DNA of 64,000 bases from Actinokineospora inagensis DSM 44258 (GTDB lineage Bacteria > Actinomycetota > Actinomycetes > Mycobacteriales > Pseudonocardiaceae). The notes under the pieces are model-generated. The model saw nothing but the letters and a program-made list of their open reading frames with translations, was not told where the DNA came from and did no database searches. The DNA lies in the NCBI RefSeq assembly GCF_000482865.1, contig NZ_AXWW01000024.1, positions 52,778 to 116,777 of the forward strand. The letters run 5' to 3'. Made by a program: the position numbers and the translations under genes. Shown here in pieces: positions 22,530 through 31,800 of this stretch. Position 1 is the stretch's first letter. The number at the start of each line of letters is the position of its first letter.

Positions 22530-24430
22530 CCACGACCACCGACCCGACTGCCCGGCAGCGGTTGCTCGACCTGCACCGCGCGGGCGCGCTGGCCGCGAAC
22601 TACCCCGCGGTCCGGCGGTTGCTGGCCGAGGTCGACGCCGAGGACCTGGCGCGGTGCGGCCAACTGCTGGCCCGGCTCGACCCGGCCGACGTGCTCGTCG
22701 CTCACCCGGAGCAGCCGGTGCTGACCGTCGCCATCACCGGCCACGGCACGGTCGAGCCGCTGGTCCCGCCGCTCACCGCCGAACTGGCCCGGCACGGCCT
22801 GCTGCTGCGCCCGCACGTCGCCGACTTCGACAGCTACGTCTTCGACCTGTCCGACCCGGACAGCGCGCTCTACCGGGCCGAACCCGACATCGTGCTCTGC
22901 CTGCTCGACCCGCGGGTCGTGTTCGACGAGGTCCCCACCCCGTGGGGACCCGACGACGTCGAACGGGTCTTCGCCGAGAAGCTCGCCCTGATCGAGGGCC
23001 TGCTGACCCGGTTCACCGCCACCACCTCCGCGACCCTGGTGCTCAACACGGTCCCGCTGCCCCGCGACCGCGGCGCGCAACTGCTCGACTACCGCTCCCG
23101 CGGCAGGCTCGGTGTCGTCTGGCGCGAGGCCAACGCCCGGTTGCTGACCCTGGCCCAGCAGCGGTCGAACCTGGTGGTGATCGACCTCGACCCGCTGATC
23201 GCCGAGGGCCCGGCGGCAGTCGACCCCCGGCTCAGCGTCTACGCCGGGGCCCACCTGTCCGCCGAGCTGCTGACCGGCTACGCCAGGGAAGTCGGTCACC
23301 TGGCCCGCCAGCTCACCGGTCGCACCAAGAAGGTCCTGGCCCTCGACCTCGACGGCACCCTCTGGGGTGGGATCCTCGCCGAGGACGGCGCGGACGGGAT
23401 CACCGTCGCCGGTGGGTACGCAGGCGCCGCCTTCGCCGCGTTCCGCGAGCTGGTCAAGCAGATCGGCTCCCAGGGCGTGTTGCTCGCCGTGGTCAGCAAG
23501 AACGACGCCGAACCGGTCAGCGCGGTCCTGCGCGAGCACCCCGACCTCGGTCTCACCGAGGACGACTTCGTGCGGGTCGTCGCGAACTGGCTGCCCAAGT
23601 CCGACAACCTCCGCGCCCTCGCCGACGCGCTCAACCTCGGCGTCGACAGCTTCGTGTTCGTCGACGACAGCACCTTCGAATGCGGTCTGGTGCGGCACGA
23701 ACTGCCCGAGGTCGCCGTCGTCCAGGTCGGTACCGACCCGGCGACGCACCTCGGTGCCCTGCTGCGGGACGGCTGGTTCGACACCCGCGCGCTGACCGCC
23801 ACCGACCGCATCCGGGCCGCGACCTACCGCGCCGAGTTGGCCCGCAGGGACTTGCTGGACAGCTTCGCCACACTCGACGACTACCTGCGGCAACTCGACC
23901 TGGAAGTGCGCTTCGCGGCGGCGACGGACGCCGAGGTACCGCGGGTGTCGCAGATGAGCCTGCGCACCAACCAGTTCAACCTGACCACCCAGCGGTGGCA
24001 GGAGAACGACGTCCGCGCGGCCCTGGCCGACCCCGCCCGACAGGTGCTGACCATCCGGGTCCGCGACCGGTTCGGCGACAGCGGAATCGTCGGCGTGGTC
24101 AGCTACCGCCGAGACGGCGCCGTCGGCCACATCGACAACTTCGTGCTGAGCTGCCGGGTGTTCTCCCGCGGCGTCGAACAGGCATGTCTCTCGGCGCTGC
24201 TCGGCCACGCCCGGGAGTCCGGCGTCGAGGCCGTGCAGGGTGTGTACCGGCCCACCGCGAAGAACCACGGCGTCCGCGAGTTCTACCCCCGGCACGGGTT
24301 CGAACCGGTCGACGGCCCCGACCCCACCTACCGGCACGACCTCACCCGGATCGCTCCGCCGCCGGACCACGTGCGCCTCGTCCTGGGCGACCCCGTCGAC
24401 CCGGCCCGCGCTGAAGGGACCCCCGCATGA
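22526..24430 (+). CDS. FkbH-like glyceryl-ACP synthase (AbyA2/Agg1-like)
   Basis: 634 aa from GTG 22526, overlapping the upstream stop by 4 bases. The N-terminal third resembles the SGNH-like part of FkbH proteins. The middle carries the HAD-phosphatase motif LALDLDGTLWGGIL (about residue 270), diagnostic of enzymes that dephosphorylate 1,3-bisphosphoglycerate and load D-glyceryl onto an ACP. The C-terminal part (about 480-620) has a GNAT-like pattern (RDRFGDSGIVGVVSY). Substrate partner: the small ACP encoded just downstream. Together they supply the three-carbon unit of the tetronate ring. Length and motifs fit the family. Confidence 0.93.
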   Translation: MTTTTDPTARQRLLDLHRAGALAANYPAVRRLLAEVDAEDLARCGQLLARLDPADVLVAHPEQPVLTVAITGHGTVEPLVPPLTAELARHGLLLRPHVADFDSYVFDLSDPDSALYRAEPDIVLCLLDPRVVFDEVPTPWGPDDVERVFAEKLALIEGLLTRFTATTSATLVLNTVPLPRDRGAQLLDYRSRGRLGVVWREANARLLTLAQQRSNLVVIDLDPLIAEGPAAVDPRLSVYAGAHLSAELLTGYAREVGHLARQLTGRTKKVLALDLDGTLWGGILAEDGADGITVAGGYAGAAFAAFRELVKQIGSQGVLLAVVSKNDAEPVSAVLREHPDLGLTEDDFVRVVANWLPKSDNLRALADALNLGVDSFVFVDDSTFECGLVRHELPEVAVVQVGTDPATHLGALLRDGWFDTRALTATDRIRAATYRAELARRDLLDSFATLDDYLRQLDLEVRFAAATDAEVPRVSQMSLRTNQFNLTTQRWQENDVRAALADPARQVLTIRVRDRFGDSGIVGVVSYRRDGAVGHIDNFVLSCRVFSRGVEQACLSALLGHARESGVEAVQGVYRPTAKNHGVREFYPRHGFEPVDGPDPTYRHDLTRIAPPPDHVRLVLGDPVDPARAEGTPA

Positions 24431-24651
24431 CCGCCGACGAGTTCGTCGACCTGGTGCGCGACGAGTTGGGCCTGGACATCTCCGCCGAGCACCTGGACCG
24501 GGGGTTCGACCAGGTCCCCGGCTGGAACTCGATCAACTCGCTGCGGCTGCTCGCGCTGCTGGAGCGGGCGGTCGGCAAGCCGCTGTCGGTGCCGGACCTG
24601 CTCTCGGCACCCACCCTCGGCTCGGTGTACGCGCTGGCGGCGGGCGGATGA
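24427..24651 (+). CDS. Discrete acyl carrier protein for the glyceryl unit (AbyA3/Agg2-like)
   Basis: 74 aa, overlapping the synthase stop by 4 bases. A compact four-helix carrier protein with the phosphopantetheine serine in GWNSINSLRLL; the canonical Asp before Ser is Asn. Stand-alone ACPs in this place carry glycerate from the FkbH-like enzyme to the KAS III-like enzyme. The next gene also starts within its last codons, so expression is translationally coupled. Confidence 0.92.
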   Translation: MTADEFVDLVRDELGLDISAEHLDRGFDQVPGWNSINSLRLLALLERAVGKPLSVPDLLSAPTLGSVYALAAGG

Positions 24652-25427
24652 GCGTCGCGCCGGTCGCCCGGGAACGCAGGCACACCCTCGGTTTCCTCGG
24701 CTACGCCCGGTCGTTCGCGCCGGTCTTCCTGGACACCGAGGTCGACATGACCGCCGTCCGCGACCACCGGGACCGCCGGGGCGGGGACACCCGCTACTCG
24801 TGGACCACCTACCTGCTGCACGCCGCCGCGCGGGTGCTCGCCGAACACCCCGAGGCCAACTCCGCCATCCGGGGCGGGATCCGGCCCAAGGTCGCCAGGT
24901 ACGACGCGGTGCACGTCAAGCTGGCCCTGGACAAGCGGCTCGCGGGCCACCGGGTCGTGCTGTCCGCGGTGCTGCCGGACGTGCACACCGCCGGACTAGA
25001 CGAGATCCAGCGGTCGCTGGCGCACTACCGCGACGGCGACCCGGAGACGATGCCCGAGTTCGCCCGGACCCGGGCGCTGCACCGGCTGCCCCGGCCGCTG
25101 GGCGCGCTCGCGTTCAAGGCTGTCTCCCGGTCGTTGCGGGCCCGCGGCCGCACCATGGGCACGCTCGCCGTCAGCTCGCTGGGCCACGCCGCCGTCGACG
25201 GGTTCCACTCGGTGGGCGGCACCACGATCACCCTGGGCGTCGGCCGGGTCGTCGAGCGGCCGGTGGTCCGCGACGGCCGGGTCGGCGTCGCGCCGGTGCT
25301 GCGGCTCAACCTCGCCTTCGACCACCGCGTGATCGACGGCGCCGAGGCCGCCGACGTGCTCACCGCCATCCGCGACCGGCTGGAGCGCTTCACCGCTGCC
25401 GACGGCGAGCCGGAGGTGACCGGGTGA
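24648..25427 (+). CDS. E2 (2-oxoacid dehydrogenase)-type acyltransferase of tetronate maturation (AbyA4/Agg4-like)
   Basis: 259 aa from ATG 24648. Only the catalytic domain of the dihydrolipoamide acyltransferase fold is present; there is no lipoyl or peripheral-subunit-binding domain. The active-site motif FDHRVIDGAEAADVL lies near the C-terminus (His and Asp of HxxxD) and MGTLAVSSLG precedes it. In agglomerin and abyssomicin pathways this family acetylates the primary hydroxyl of the glyceryl-derived tetronate so that it can be eliminated (family knowledge). It is coupled by 4-base overlaps to both neighbours. Confidence 0.88.
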   Translation: MSVAPVARERRHTLGFLGYARSFAPVFLDTEVDMTAVRDHRDRRGGDTRYSWTTYLLHAAARVLAEHPEANSAIRGGIRPKVARYDAVHVKLALDKRLAGHRVVLSAVLPDVHTAGLDEIQRSLAHYRDGDPETMPEFARTRALHRLPRPLGALAFKAVSRSLRARGRTMGTLAVSSLGHAAVDGFHSVGGTTITLGVGRVVERPVVRDGRVGVAPVLRLNLAFDHRVIDGAEAADVLTAIRDRLERFTAADGEPEVTG

Positions 25428-26542
25428 GCAACGACGTTGACGAGCTCAAGCAGTTCGCCTGGCTGCACGCCAAGGCCCAAGGCCTGACCGGCGCCCGCAC
25501 CGTCCTGGACCGCATCCGCACCGACGACGGCGACGCGCCGGGGGCGTGGACCGGGGAGTGGTCCCGGGCGGCCGACCGGCTGCGCGACCGGGGCGAGACC
25601 CTGGCGGCGGTCGGGCACTACACCATGGCCCGTTTCCCCTACGTCGACGGCGAGGCCCGCGCTCAAGCCCAGCGCGACTGCGCGGACTCGTTCGCCGAAT
25701 GGGCTGCCCCCCGGTCGGTCGAGCGCCTCGACCTCGACGTCGATGGCGCGCGGGTCCGGTGCTGGACCACCGGTCTGTCCGCCCGGCACCGCCGACCGGT
25801 CCTGCTGATGTGCGGCGGGATCGTGAGCGTCAAGGAGCAGTGGGGCCCGGCGTTGCCCGCGATCGCCCGCCTCGGTCTGGCCGGGGTCGTCCTGGAGATG
25901 CCCGGCGTCGGCGAGAACCCGCTGCGCTACGACGGCGACAGCGCGCGGCTGTTCAGCGCCGTCCTCGACGCCGTCGCCGACCGGGTCGACCCCACCGCGT
26001 GCTACCTGCTGGCGTTCAGCTTCAGCGGCCACCTGGCCCTGCGCGCCGCCCTGCGGGACCACCGGATCCGCGGGGTCGTCACCGCGGGCGCCCCCGTCCG
26101 GCAGTTCTTCACCGACGCCGGGTGGCGGGCCGCGCTGCCCAGGGTCACCGTCGACACGCTGGCCCACCTGACCGGCTCCCCGGCCGACGGGCTCGGCGAG
26201 CTGATGGCGCCGTGGGCGTTGACCGACGACGACCTCGCCGCGCTGGACATCCCGGTCGGCTACGCGGCGAGCGACCGCGACGAGATCATCCCGCCGGGCG
26301 ACCCGGAACTGGTCCGCACCGGGATCCGTGCGGTCCACCTGGTGCGCGCCGACGACGTGCACGGCTCGCCGCGGCACATCGCGCAAACCCGGCTCTGGGC
26401 GGTGCACACCGTCCTGCGGATGCGCGGTGGCCGTCCGGTGCACCGCGCGCTCGTCGGCGCCGCGCTGCGGGCGGCCCGGCTGCGATCCCGGATCGGGTCC
26501 CCCCGGCGGGAGTCCCAACGAACAGAGGTGGTGGCGGGTTGA
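25424..26542 (+). CDS. Alpha/beta hydrolase, probable acetate eliminase giving the exocyclic methylene (AbyA5/Agg5-like)
   Basis: 372 aa from GTG 25424. It has an N-terminal helical cap (about 1-110) followed by an alpha/beta hydrolase core with nucleophile elbow FSFSGHLALRA (Ser near 205) and a late YAASDRDEIIP/HGSPRHI region supplying acid and His. Enzymes at this position remove acetate from the acetylated tetronate, leaving an exocyclic double bond. That alkene is the dienophile used in spirotetronate formation, which fits the cyclase-like genes at 4-7 kb. The fold is clear and the specific elimination role is inferred from gene order. Confidence 0.85.
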   Translation: MSNDVDELKQFAWLHAKAQGLTGARTVLDRIRTDDGDAPGAWTGEWSRAADRLRDRGETLAAVGHYTMARFPYVDGEARAQAQRDCADSFAEWAAPRSVERLDLDVDGARVRCWTTGLSARHRRPVLLMCGGIVSVKEQWGPALPAIARLGLAGVVLEMPGVGENPLRYDGDSARLFSAVLDAVADRVDPTACYLLAFSFSGHLALRAALRDHRIRGVVTAGAPVRQFFTDAGWRAALPRVTVDTLAHLTGSPADGLGELMAPWALTDDDLAALDIPVGYAASDRDEIIPPGDPELVRTGIRAVHLVRADDVHGSPRHIAQTRLWAVHTVLRMRGGRPVHRALVGAALRAARLRSRIGSPRRESQRTEVVAG

Positions 26543-27288
26543 ACAAGCGAACACTGGTCGAGGGCATCATCACGCACGCGGCGGCGATCGAGAAGATCGT
26601 GCTCGAGCTCGCTCCGGACGCGCCGATCCCGACGTGTCCGGAGTGGACGCTGACCGGTCTGGTCGGGCACCTCGGTCGGATCAACGACGCCGCGCTCAAG
26701 AGCCTGGACGCCGACCCGGCGGGCACCTGGCCGCCGTTCGTGCAACCGCCGCAGGACTGGGAGTCGGCGTTCGCGTGGTGGCAGCAGCGCGGCAGCGAGT
26801 TCCTGGAGCGGTTGCCCGACCTGGACCCGGCCGCCCCGTCCTGGGTCTTCTCGCCCGGCGCCCCGCGCACCGTCGAGTTCTGGCTGGGCATCATGGCCCA
26901 CGAGATGGCCCTGCACCGGCTGGACGCCGAGTACGCCCTGCGCGGCGCCGACCAGCCCGACCTGCTCACCTTCGGCTACCAGCCCGACTTCGCCGCCGAC
27001 GGGGTGCACCGCTTCCTCACCGCGATGATCCCGTCGTTCGTCTCGCACCGGGAGCCGATCGCGGTCACCGGCACGGTGCTGGTGCACGCCCGGGACGTCG
27101 ACCGGTTCTGGCTGATGCGACTGGTCCCCGACCGCATCCCCGAGGTGACGGTGCCGGACAGCCCCGTCGACGCGGACGTGGTGCTCGCGGGCTCCGCGGA
27201 GGGCGTGTACCGCGCGCTGTGGGGCCGCCCGACGACCGCCACCACCACCGGCGACGCCGCCCTGCTCTACGGCGTCCGCGCGCCGTGA
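26539..27288 (+). CDS. Maleylpyruvate isomerase N-terminal/DinB-fold protein (mycothiol-dependent type)
   Basis: 249 aa from TTG 26539, which overlaps the upstream stop by 4 bases and gives the normal family N-terminus (NKRTLVEGIITHAAAIEKIV). Features: CPEWTLTGLVGHLG with the first metal-type His, and MAHEMALHRLDAEYA with the second His/Glu/His set typical of the MDMPI/DinB four-helix bundle. A C-terminal alpha/beta domain is present. In actinomycetes this family is often mycothiol-dependent. Last gene of the tetronate operon; its role here is unknown and could be thiol-linked tailoring or detoxification. Confidence 0.85.
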   Translation: MNKRTLVEGIITHAAAIEKIVLELAPDAPIPTCPEWTLTGLVGHLGRINDAALKSLDADPAGTWPPFVQPPQDWESAFAWWQQRGSEFLERLPDLDPAAPSWVFSPGAPRTVEFWLGIMAHEMALHRLDAEYALRGADQPDLLTFGYQPDFAADGVHRFLTAMIPSFVSHREPIAVTGTVLVHARDVDRFWLMRLVPDRIPEVTVPDSPVDADVVLAGSAEGVYRALWGRPTTATTTGDAALLYGVRAP

Positions 27289-27325
27289 CCAGCGCCGACC
27301 ATCCAGGACGGAAAGCGAGAACACC

Positions 27326-28837
27326 ATGACCCTCTCCCGCCGTTCGCTGCTGCGAGCGAGTGCCGGTGCCGCCATCGCCACGGCGGCCACGGCTGCCGCG
27401 GGCCCGGTGTGGCCCAGCGCGTGGGAACAGTTGCGGCGCAACCTGCAGGGCACCCTGGTCCTGCCCGGCAGCGCCGACTACCCGCAGGCCAAGCAACTGC
27501 ACTTCGCCGAGTTCGACGCGGTCAACCCGTCCGCGATCGCCTACTGCGCGTCCGCGCGCGACGTGGTGACCAGCGTGTGCTTCGCGCAGGACCACGGCAT
27601 CCGGGTGACCGCCCGCTCCGGCGGCCACAGCCCCGCTGGCTACTCCCTCACCGACGGCGGCCTGGTCGTCGACCTGTCCCGGCTGCGCTCGGTCACCAGC
27701 GGCCCGTCCTCGGTCGTGATCGGGCCGGGCGTGCAGCAGGTCGACGCGCTCAACGCGCTGTGGCCGCAGGGCCTGGGCATCGTCGGTGGCCTGTGCCCCA
27801 CGGTCGGGGCGGGCGGCTTCATCCAGGGCGGCGGCATCGGCATGCTCACCCGCAAGCACGGCCTGGGCTGCGACCACCTCCTCGGCGCCGACGTCGTCCT
27901 CGCCGACGGCCGCCTGGTGCACACCAGCGCCGCCCGGGAACCCGACCTGTTCTGGGCCCTGCGCGGCGGTGGTGGCGGCAACTTCGGCATCGTCACCGCG
28001 TTCGAGGTCACCCCGGTCCCGGTCAACCGGATGATCAACTTCAGCACGTCCTGGGCCTGGGCGGACGCCGCCGACGTCATCCGCGGCTGGCAGCAGTGGG
28101 CCGTCGACGCCCCGCTCGAACTGGGCTCCGGCATGGTCGTCCAACTCACCGACGCCGCGCCCGGCGCCGTCCCGGTCGTCCTCGTCTTCGGCGCCTGGAG
28201 CGGCTCGCCCGCGGCGCTGGAGACCGCGCTCGACGACCTGGCGTCGCGCGTCGGGCACGCCCCCACCAGCCGCACCGCCCAGGACCTGACCTACCGCGAC
28301 GCGATGATGCAGCGCTACAACTGCTCGGAGCGCACGGTCGACCAGTGCCACCGGGTCGGCACCACCCCGGTCGCCCAACTGCCCCGCGCCGACTTCACCA
28401 TCGAGCGGAGCAGGCTCTTCGGCGCGGCCATGTCCACCACGGCCGTCGACGAACTGCTCACCGCGTTCGACGCCGACCGCAGGGCGGGTCACCTGCGCGC
28501 CATCCACGGCGCGGGTCTCTTCGGCGGCACGGCCAACACCGTCGCCCCCGACGCCACCGCCTTCGTGCACCGGGACGCCCAGTTCAGCATGGCCGTGTCC
28601 ACCAGCCTGGCGGGCAGCGCCCCCGCGGCGCAGGAGCGGTCGGCGGCACTGGCCTGGGCGGCGACCGGGTTCGGCGCGCTCAGCCGCTACTCCACCTCGA
28701 CCTACCAGAACTTCATCGACCCCTACCTCGACGGCTGGCAGACCTCCTACTACGGCGCCAACTACGCCAGGCTCGTCGACGTCAAACACCAGTACGACCC
28801 GAACCGCTTCTTCACCTTCCCACAGGCGATCGGCTGA
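27326..28837 (+). CDS. Secreted bicovalent FAD-linked oxidase (berberine-bridge-enzyme type)
   Basis: 503 aa. The leader MTLSRRSLLRASAGAA is Tat-like (RR before a hydrophobic stretch), so the folded flavoprotein is predicted to be exported. The FAD-binding PCMH domain has RSGGHSPAGYS (His for 8-alpha linkage) and GGLCPTVGAGGFIQGGG (Cys for 6-S-cysteinyl linkage), marking a bicovalent BBE-type oxidase. The C-terminal BBE motif is YYGANYARLVDVKHQYDPNRFF. It starts 38 bases after the tetronate operon and probably performs an oxidation or oxidative cyclisation in the pathway. Export matches the two exported cyclase-like proteins of this cluster. The substrate is unknown. Confidence 0.92.
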   Translation: MTLSRRSLLRASAGAAIATAATAAAGPVWPSAWEQLRRNLQGTLVLPGSADYPQAKQLHFAEFDAVNPSAIAYCASARDVVTSVCFAQDHGIRVTARSGGHSPAGYSLTDGGLVVDLSRLRSVTSGPSSVVIGPGVQQVDALNALWPQGLGIVGGLCPTVGAGGFIQGGGIGMLTRKHGLGCDHLLGADVVLADGRLVHTSAAREPDLFWALRGGGGGNFGIVTAFEVTPVPVNRMINFSTSWAWADAADVIRGWQQWAVDAPLELGSGMVVQLTDAAPGAVPVVLVFGAWSGSPAALETALDDLASRVGHAPTSRTAQDLTYRDAMMQRYNCSERTVDQCHRVGTTPVAQLPRADFTIERSRLFGAAMSTTAVDELLTAFDADRRAGHLRAIHGAGLFGGTANTVAPDATAFVHRDAQFSMAVSTSLAGSAPAAQERSAALAWAATGFGALSRYSTSTYQNFIDPYLDGWQTSYYGANYARLVDVKHQYDPNRFFTFPQAIG

Positions 28838-28858
28838 ACGCTCACCAACCGTGTTCGG

Positions 28859-29050
28859 GTGAGTCTGCGGTCCGGGCGGCAATCAATCCACAAAGGATGG
28901 ATCGGCGCTGCCGGACAACCGAACCGGGACCAACTCTACGGCGCCTTCGCCGACAGTTGGACCCAACCACCCCCCACCCCCACCCCCTACACCCTCCTCA
29001 TCGACCCCACCGGCAAATCCACCGCCACCCTCCGCCTCCGCGCCGCCTGA
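28859..29050 (+). pseudogene. C-terminal gene remnant and intergenic region after the oxidase
   Basis: The 644 bases between 28838 and 29481 hold no intact gene. From about 28921 the frame ending at TGA 29048 has near-pure C/G third positions (DQLYGAFADSWTQ then TPYTLLIDPTGKSTATLRLR), resembling the tail of a lost gene rather than chance DNA. I cannot name the family. A 9-bp palindrome at 29049-29067 follows at once and may be its old terminator. 29070-29481 is less GC-rich and probably holds the promoter of the PIG-L gene. Confidence 0.35.
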
Positions 29051-29481
29051 GATCCGCGGCGGATCTCGCAGTGCCGGACCGAGTCGGAGCACGGGGACTG
29101 CCCGCGTTGGGCTGAGGTGTCCGCCCTTCGCGCGATCGGCGGCATTTGGTCTAGACCCTTCCTCCTCGGTCGTCTCGCGATCGTGCCGGGAAGTGTTCTC
29201 GCGCGTTCACGCCGTATGTCCTCTGGCGGACAATGGCTCAACCATTTGCTGAAGTTGTCCGACGGAAAACGGGAATCTGCCTGGATTACCGCGTCTGACG
29301 CGGCAGGTGTGCGGCCATTCGCGAGCTGGGACGGGTCTTGGTGAAGTCGATCACTTCCGCGCCGTGGTACGGGCGAAGTCGTTCTGAAAACTCGTGATCT
29401 TCGCCCGAACTTCTCTCCCGACGGTTGTGCCACGATCGACCGGGAAAGGGACCTCGGCATCGGAGAAATCGGGGAGATCTC

Positions 29482-31530
29482 ATGCCACACAAGGGAATCG
29501 CGCTTGTCGGCGCGGCCATCGCATTGGTGGCCCTGGCACCCGCGGCGCAAGCCGCCATACCGACACCTGTGGTGGTCAGCGTTGTCGCGCACCAGGACGA
29601 CGACATCCTGTTCATCGATCCGGACCTGCGGAACACGATCCACGCGGGCCGGGCGGTCACCAACATCTTCGTCACCGCGGGCGAGGCCTGGTTGGCGCCG
29701 GGCGCCCCGGGCCCCCTGCCGGACGCGTCGGGGTGCCGGGCCGATCTGGTCCGTGAGGCCTACGCGTACTGCCGCCAGCGCGGCGCGATGGCCGCGTGGG
29801 CGAACATGGCGGGAGTGGCCGACACCTGGTCCGCCGATCGCGTCACCATTTCCACCACCGCGGGCAACGTCCGGGTGGAGCGCCGAACGCTGGCGGCGCG
29901 CCCCAACGTGCAGCTCATGTTCCTCAACCTGCCGGAGAACGCCGACAGCAATTCCGACGTCGCGGGTCCGGACGGCGCGAGCCTGGTGCACCTGTGGCAG
30001 AACGACCGCACCGCCAACACGTTGGTGCCGTGGGGAAACACGAACCAGCGCTACACCTATGACCACGCGCGGTTGACGCAGGTGCTCGCCGGGTTGTTCA
30101 CCCGGTTGCAGGCCACCGTGATCCGCACGCAGGACCCCCACCCCGATCCGCGCTACCAAGGCGATCACAACGACCACGTGATGACCGCGCGGTTCGCGAC
30201 CGAGGCGGCGGGCGTCTACAGCGCGACCCGGTCGTCCGTGCAGCTTTACCACTACCGGGACTACAACATCGCGGACGCGCAGCAGAACCTGCCCGGTTCC
30301 GCCAGCACTGACAAGGGTGCCACGTTCTCCGCTTACGCCGCCTGGGACGGCTTCGCGGACCCGACACCCACGGGTGACTACCTGTCGTGGACCCAGCGGC
30401 TCTACCACCGCGACCCAACTGGAACCACCTGGGTCGGGCAGAACAACGACGGCCGGTTGCAGGCGTTCGCGGTGGAGAGCGGCAAACTGGTCACCTGGTA
30501 CCAGCGCGCGGGCGGCGCGATCAACACCGGCGAGGTGCTGACGACGCCGTGGCCGCTGTCGCCCGGGGTGACCGTCGGCCGCAACGCCGACCGGCGCCTG
30601 CAGGTGTTCGCCCGCCGAGCCGACACCAACGAGATCGTCTCCACCTGGCAGACCGCCGTCGACGGGAACTTCGCCACCACCTGGGTGTCGCTGGGCAACC
30701 CCAACACCGGTTCGGACGACGCGTTCCAGGTCGGTGCCCCGGTTGTCGCGCTCGGGTCCGACGGTCTACTGCGGGTCGCGGTGAAGAACGCAGGCGGCGG
30801 GGTCAGCGTGAACACCCAGCAGGCGCCGAACTCCGGCTTCGGTACCACCTGGGACGACATCCACGGCACGGGCGCGCAGGACCCGATCGCAGTGGAGGTC
30901 GACCGCGAGGGCGGCGTGAACGTGTTCGCCTACGCCATCGAGAACGGCGTCGGCCACATCCGACACTGGTACGCCCCCTACGACGCGGGCACCCACACGA
31001 CGGGTGCCTTCACCCAGCAGCCCTACCTGGCGGGCTATGAACCAGCAGGCCCGCCCACCGCGGTGCACAACGAGGACGGCCGCCTCGACGTCTTCTACCG
31101 CCTGGCCACCAACTCGACCGACGCGTTCGCGGGCCTGGTCGGCCACACCTGGCAACACCCGGACAACACCTGGACCACCTCCGGCGAGGAAATCGGCGGC
31201 CAGGGCGGCGTCGGCGAGGTCGCCGCGGCCGATGCCCCGGGCACCTGGTCGGACTCAACACCAATCGCTGACTCCCGCATCCTCGTGTTCACCACCAATG
31301 GAACCGGCGGCCTCAGCACCACTCGCCAATCCGACCCCAACGGCGGATACCCGGGAACCTGGACTGACCTCGCAGGCGTACACGTAGGCCAACCCGCGTC
31401 CGGAGTAGACCGCCAAGGCTGCGTGTTCTCCTTCGCCCTGACCGACTCCGGCTCCCTGGTAGTCCGCAACCAAACAACCTGCTCTGGCGACCAGCCCCTA
31501 TCGCGAGTCCGCGAGATCGCGGGCCCCTGA
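29482..31530 (+). CDS. Secreted PIG-L (LmbE)-type deacetylase with C-terminal beta-propeller-like repeats
   Basis: 682 aa from ATG 29482 (GGGGAGATCTC upstream). Signal peptide residues 1-28 (ALVGAAIALVALAPAAQAA). The PIG-L zinc motif is AHQDDDILFIDPD (about 35-47), with a late zinc His in the GDHNDHVMTARF segment (about 230). Family members remove N-acetyl groups from GlcNAc-type sugars. From about residue 300 to the end come several repeats with Trp/Gly spacing (such as TTWVGQNNDGRLQAFAVE), like PLL/tectonin carbohydrate-binding propellers. It is likely an extracellular sugar-binding deacetylase, separate from the polyketide pathway. Confidence 0.88.
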   Translation: MPHKGIALVGAAIALVALAPAAQAAIPTPVVVSVVAHQDDDILFIDPDLRNTIHAGRAVTNIFVTAGEAWLAPGAPGPLPDASGCRADLVREAYAYCRQRGAMAAWANMAGVADTWSADRVTISTTAGNVRVERRTLAARPNVQLMFLNLPENADSNSDVAGPDGASLVHLWQNDRTANTLVPWGNTNQRYTYDHARLTQVLAGLFTRLQATVIRTQDPHPDPRYQGDHNDHVMTARFATEAAGVYSATRSSVQLYHYRDYNIADAQQNLPGSASTDKGATFSAYAAWDGFADPTPTGDYLSWTQRLYHRDPTGTTWVGQNNDGRLQAFAVESGKLVTWYQRAGGAINTGEVLTTPWPLSPGVTVGRNADRRLQVFARRADTNEIVSTWQTAVDGNFATTWVSLGNPNTGSDDAFQVGAPVVALGSDGLLRVAVKNAGGGVSVNTQQAPNSGFGTTWDDIHGTGAQDPIAVEVDREGGVNVFAYAIENGVGHIRHWYAPYDAGTHTTGAFTQQPYLAGYEPAGPPTAVHNEDGRLDVFYRLATNSTDAFAGLVGHTWQHPDNTWTTSGEEIGGQGGVGEVAAADAPGTWSDSTPIADSRILVFTTNGTGGLSTTRQSDPNGGYPGTWTDLAGVHVGQPASGVDRQGCVFSFALTDSGSLVVRNQTTCSGDQPLSRVREIAGP

Positions 31531-31544
31531 CCCACAGCAACCCG

Positions 31545-31589
31545 CGACCTCTCGCAGCCCTCGGAACCTCTGGGGGCTGCGAGAGGTCG
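31545..31589. terminator. Terminator hairpin after PIG-L gene
   Basis: A perfect 16-bp inverted repeat (31545-31560 and 31574-31589) with a 13-base loop begins 15 bases after the PIG-L stop codon. Confidence 0.85.
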
Positions 31590-31720
31590 TTGCGCCAGAA
31601 CGTCAAACCTCGGTCGTTGGTGCCCTGGTCAGGGCGCTGCGCACGATGAGGGCGGTGGCGGCGTTCGTGGCCAGGAGCGCGGCCGCTTGGTGTTCGTCAA
31701 CCACTGGAGACGTAGGGCGC

Positions 31721-31753
31721 TCCAGGTGTGGTCCAGCGGGGGTCCAGCGGGGG
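31721..31753 (+). promoter_or_regulatory. Three 11-bp direct repeats upstream of pqqA (SARP-like operator candidate)
   Basis: TCCAGGTGTGG, TCCAGCGGGGG and TCCAGCGGGGG lie head to tail at 31721, 31732 and 31743, ending 47 bases before the pqqA start. SARP activators bind direct repeats of about 7 bases with 11-bp periodicity close to the promoter (family knowledge), and a SARP gene lies 3.3 kb downstream. The repeat is visible; the binding is inferred. Confidence 0.5.
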
Positions 31754-31800
31754 AGGGGATGCTGGGACGGCACGTGTCCCTGGAAGCGAGAGGAGTGCAG

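Noticed and set aside
29117..29344. 75-codon ORF upstream of the PIG-L gene
   Set aside because: Poor third-position GC and no ribosome site; likely chance in a promoter region.
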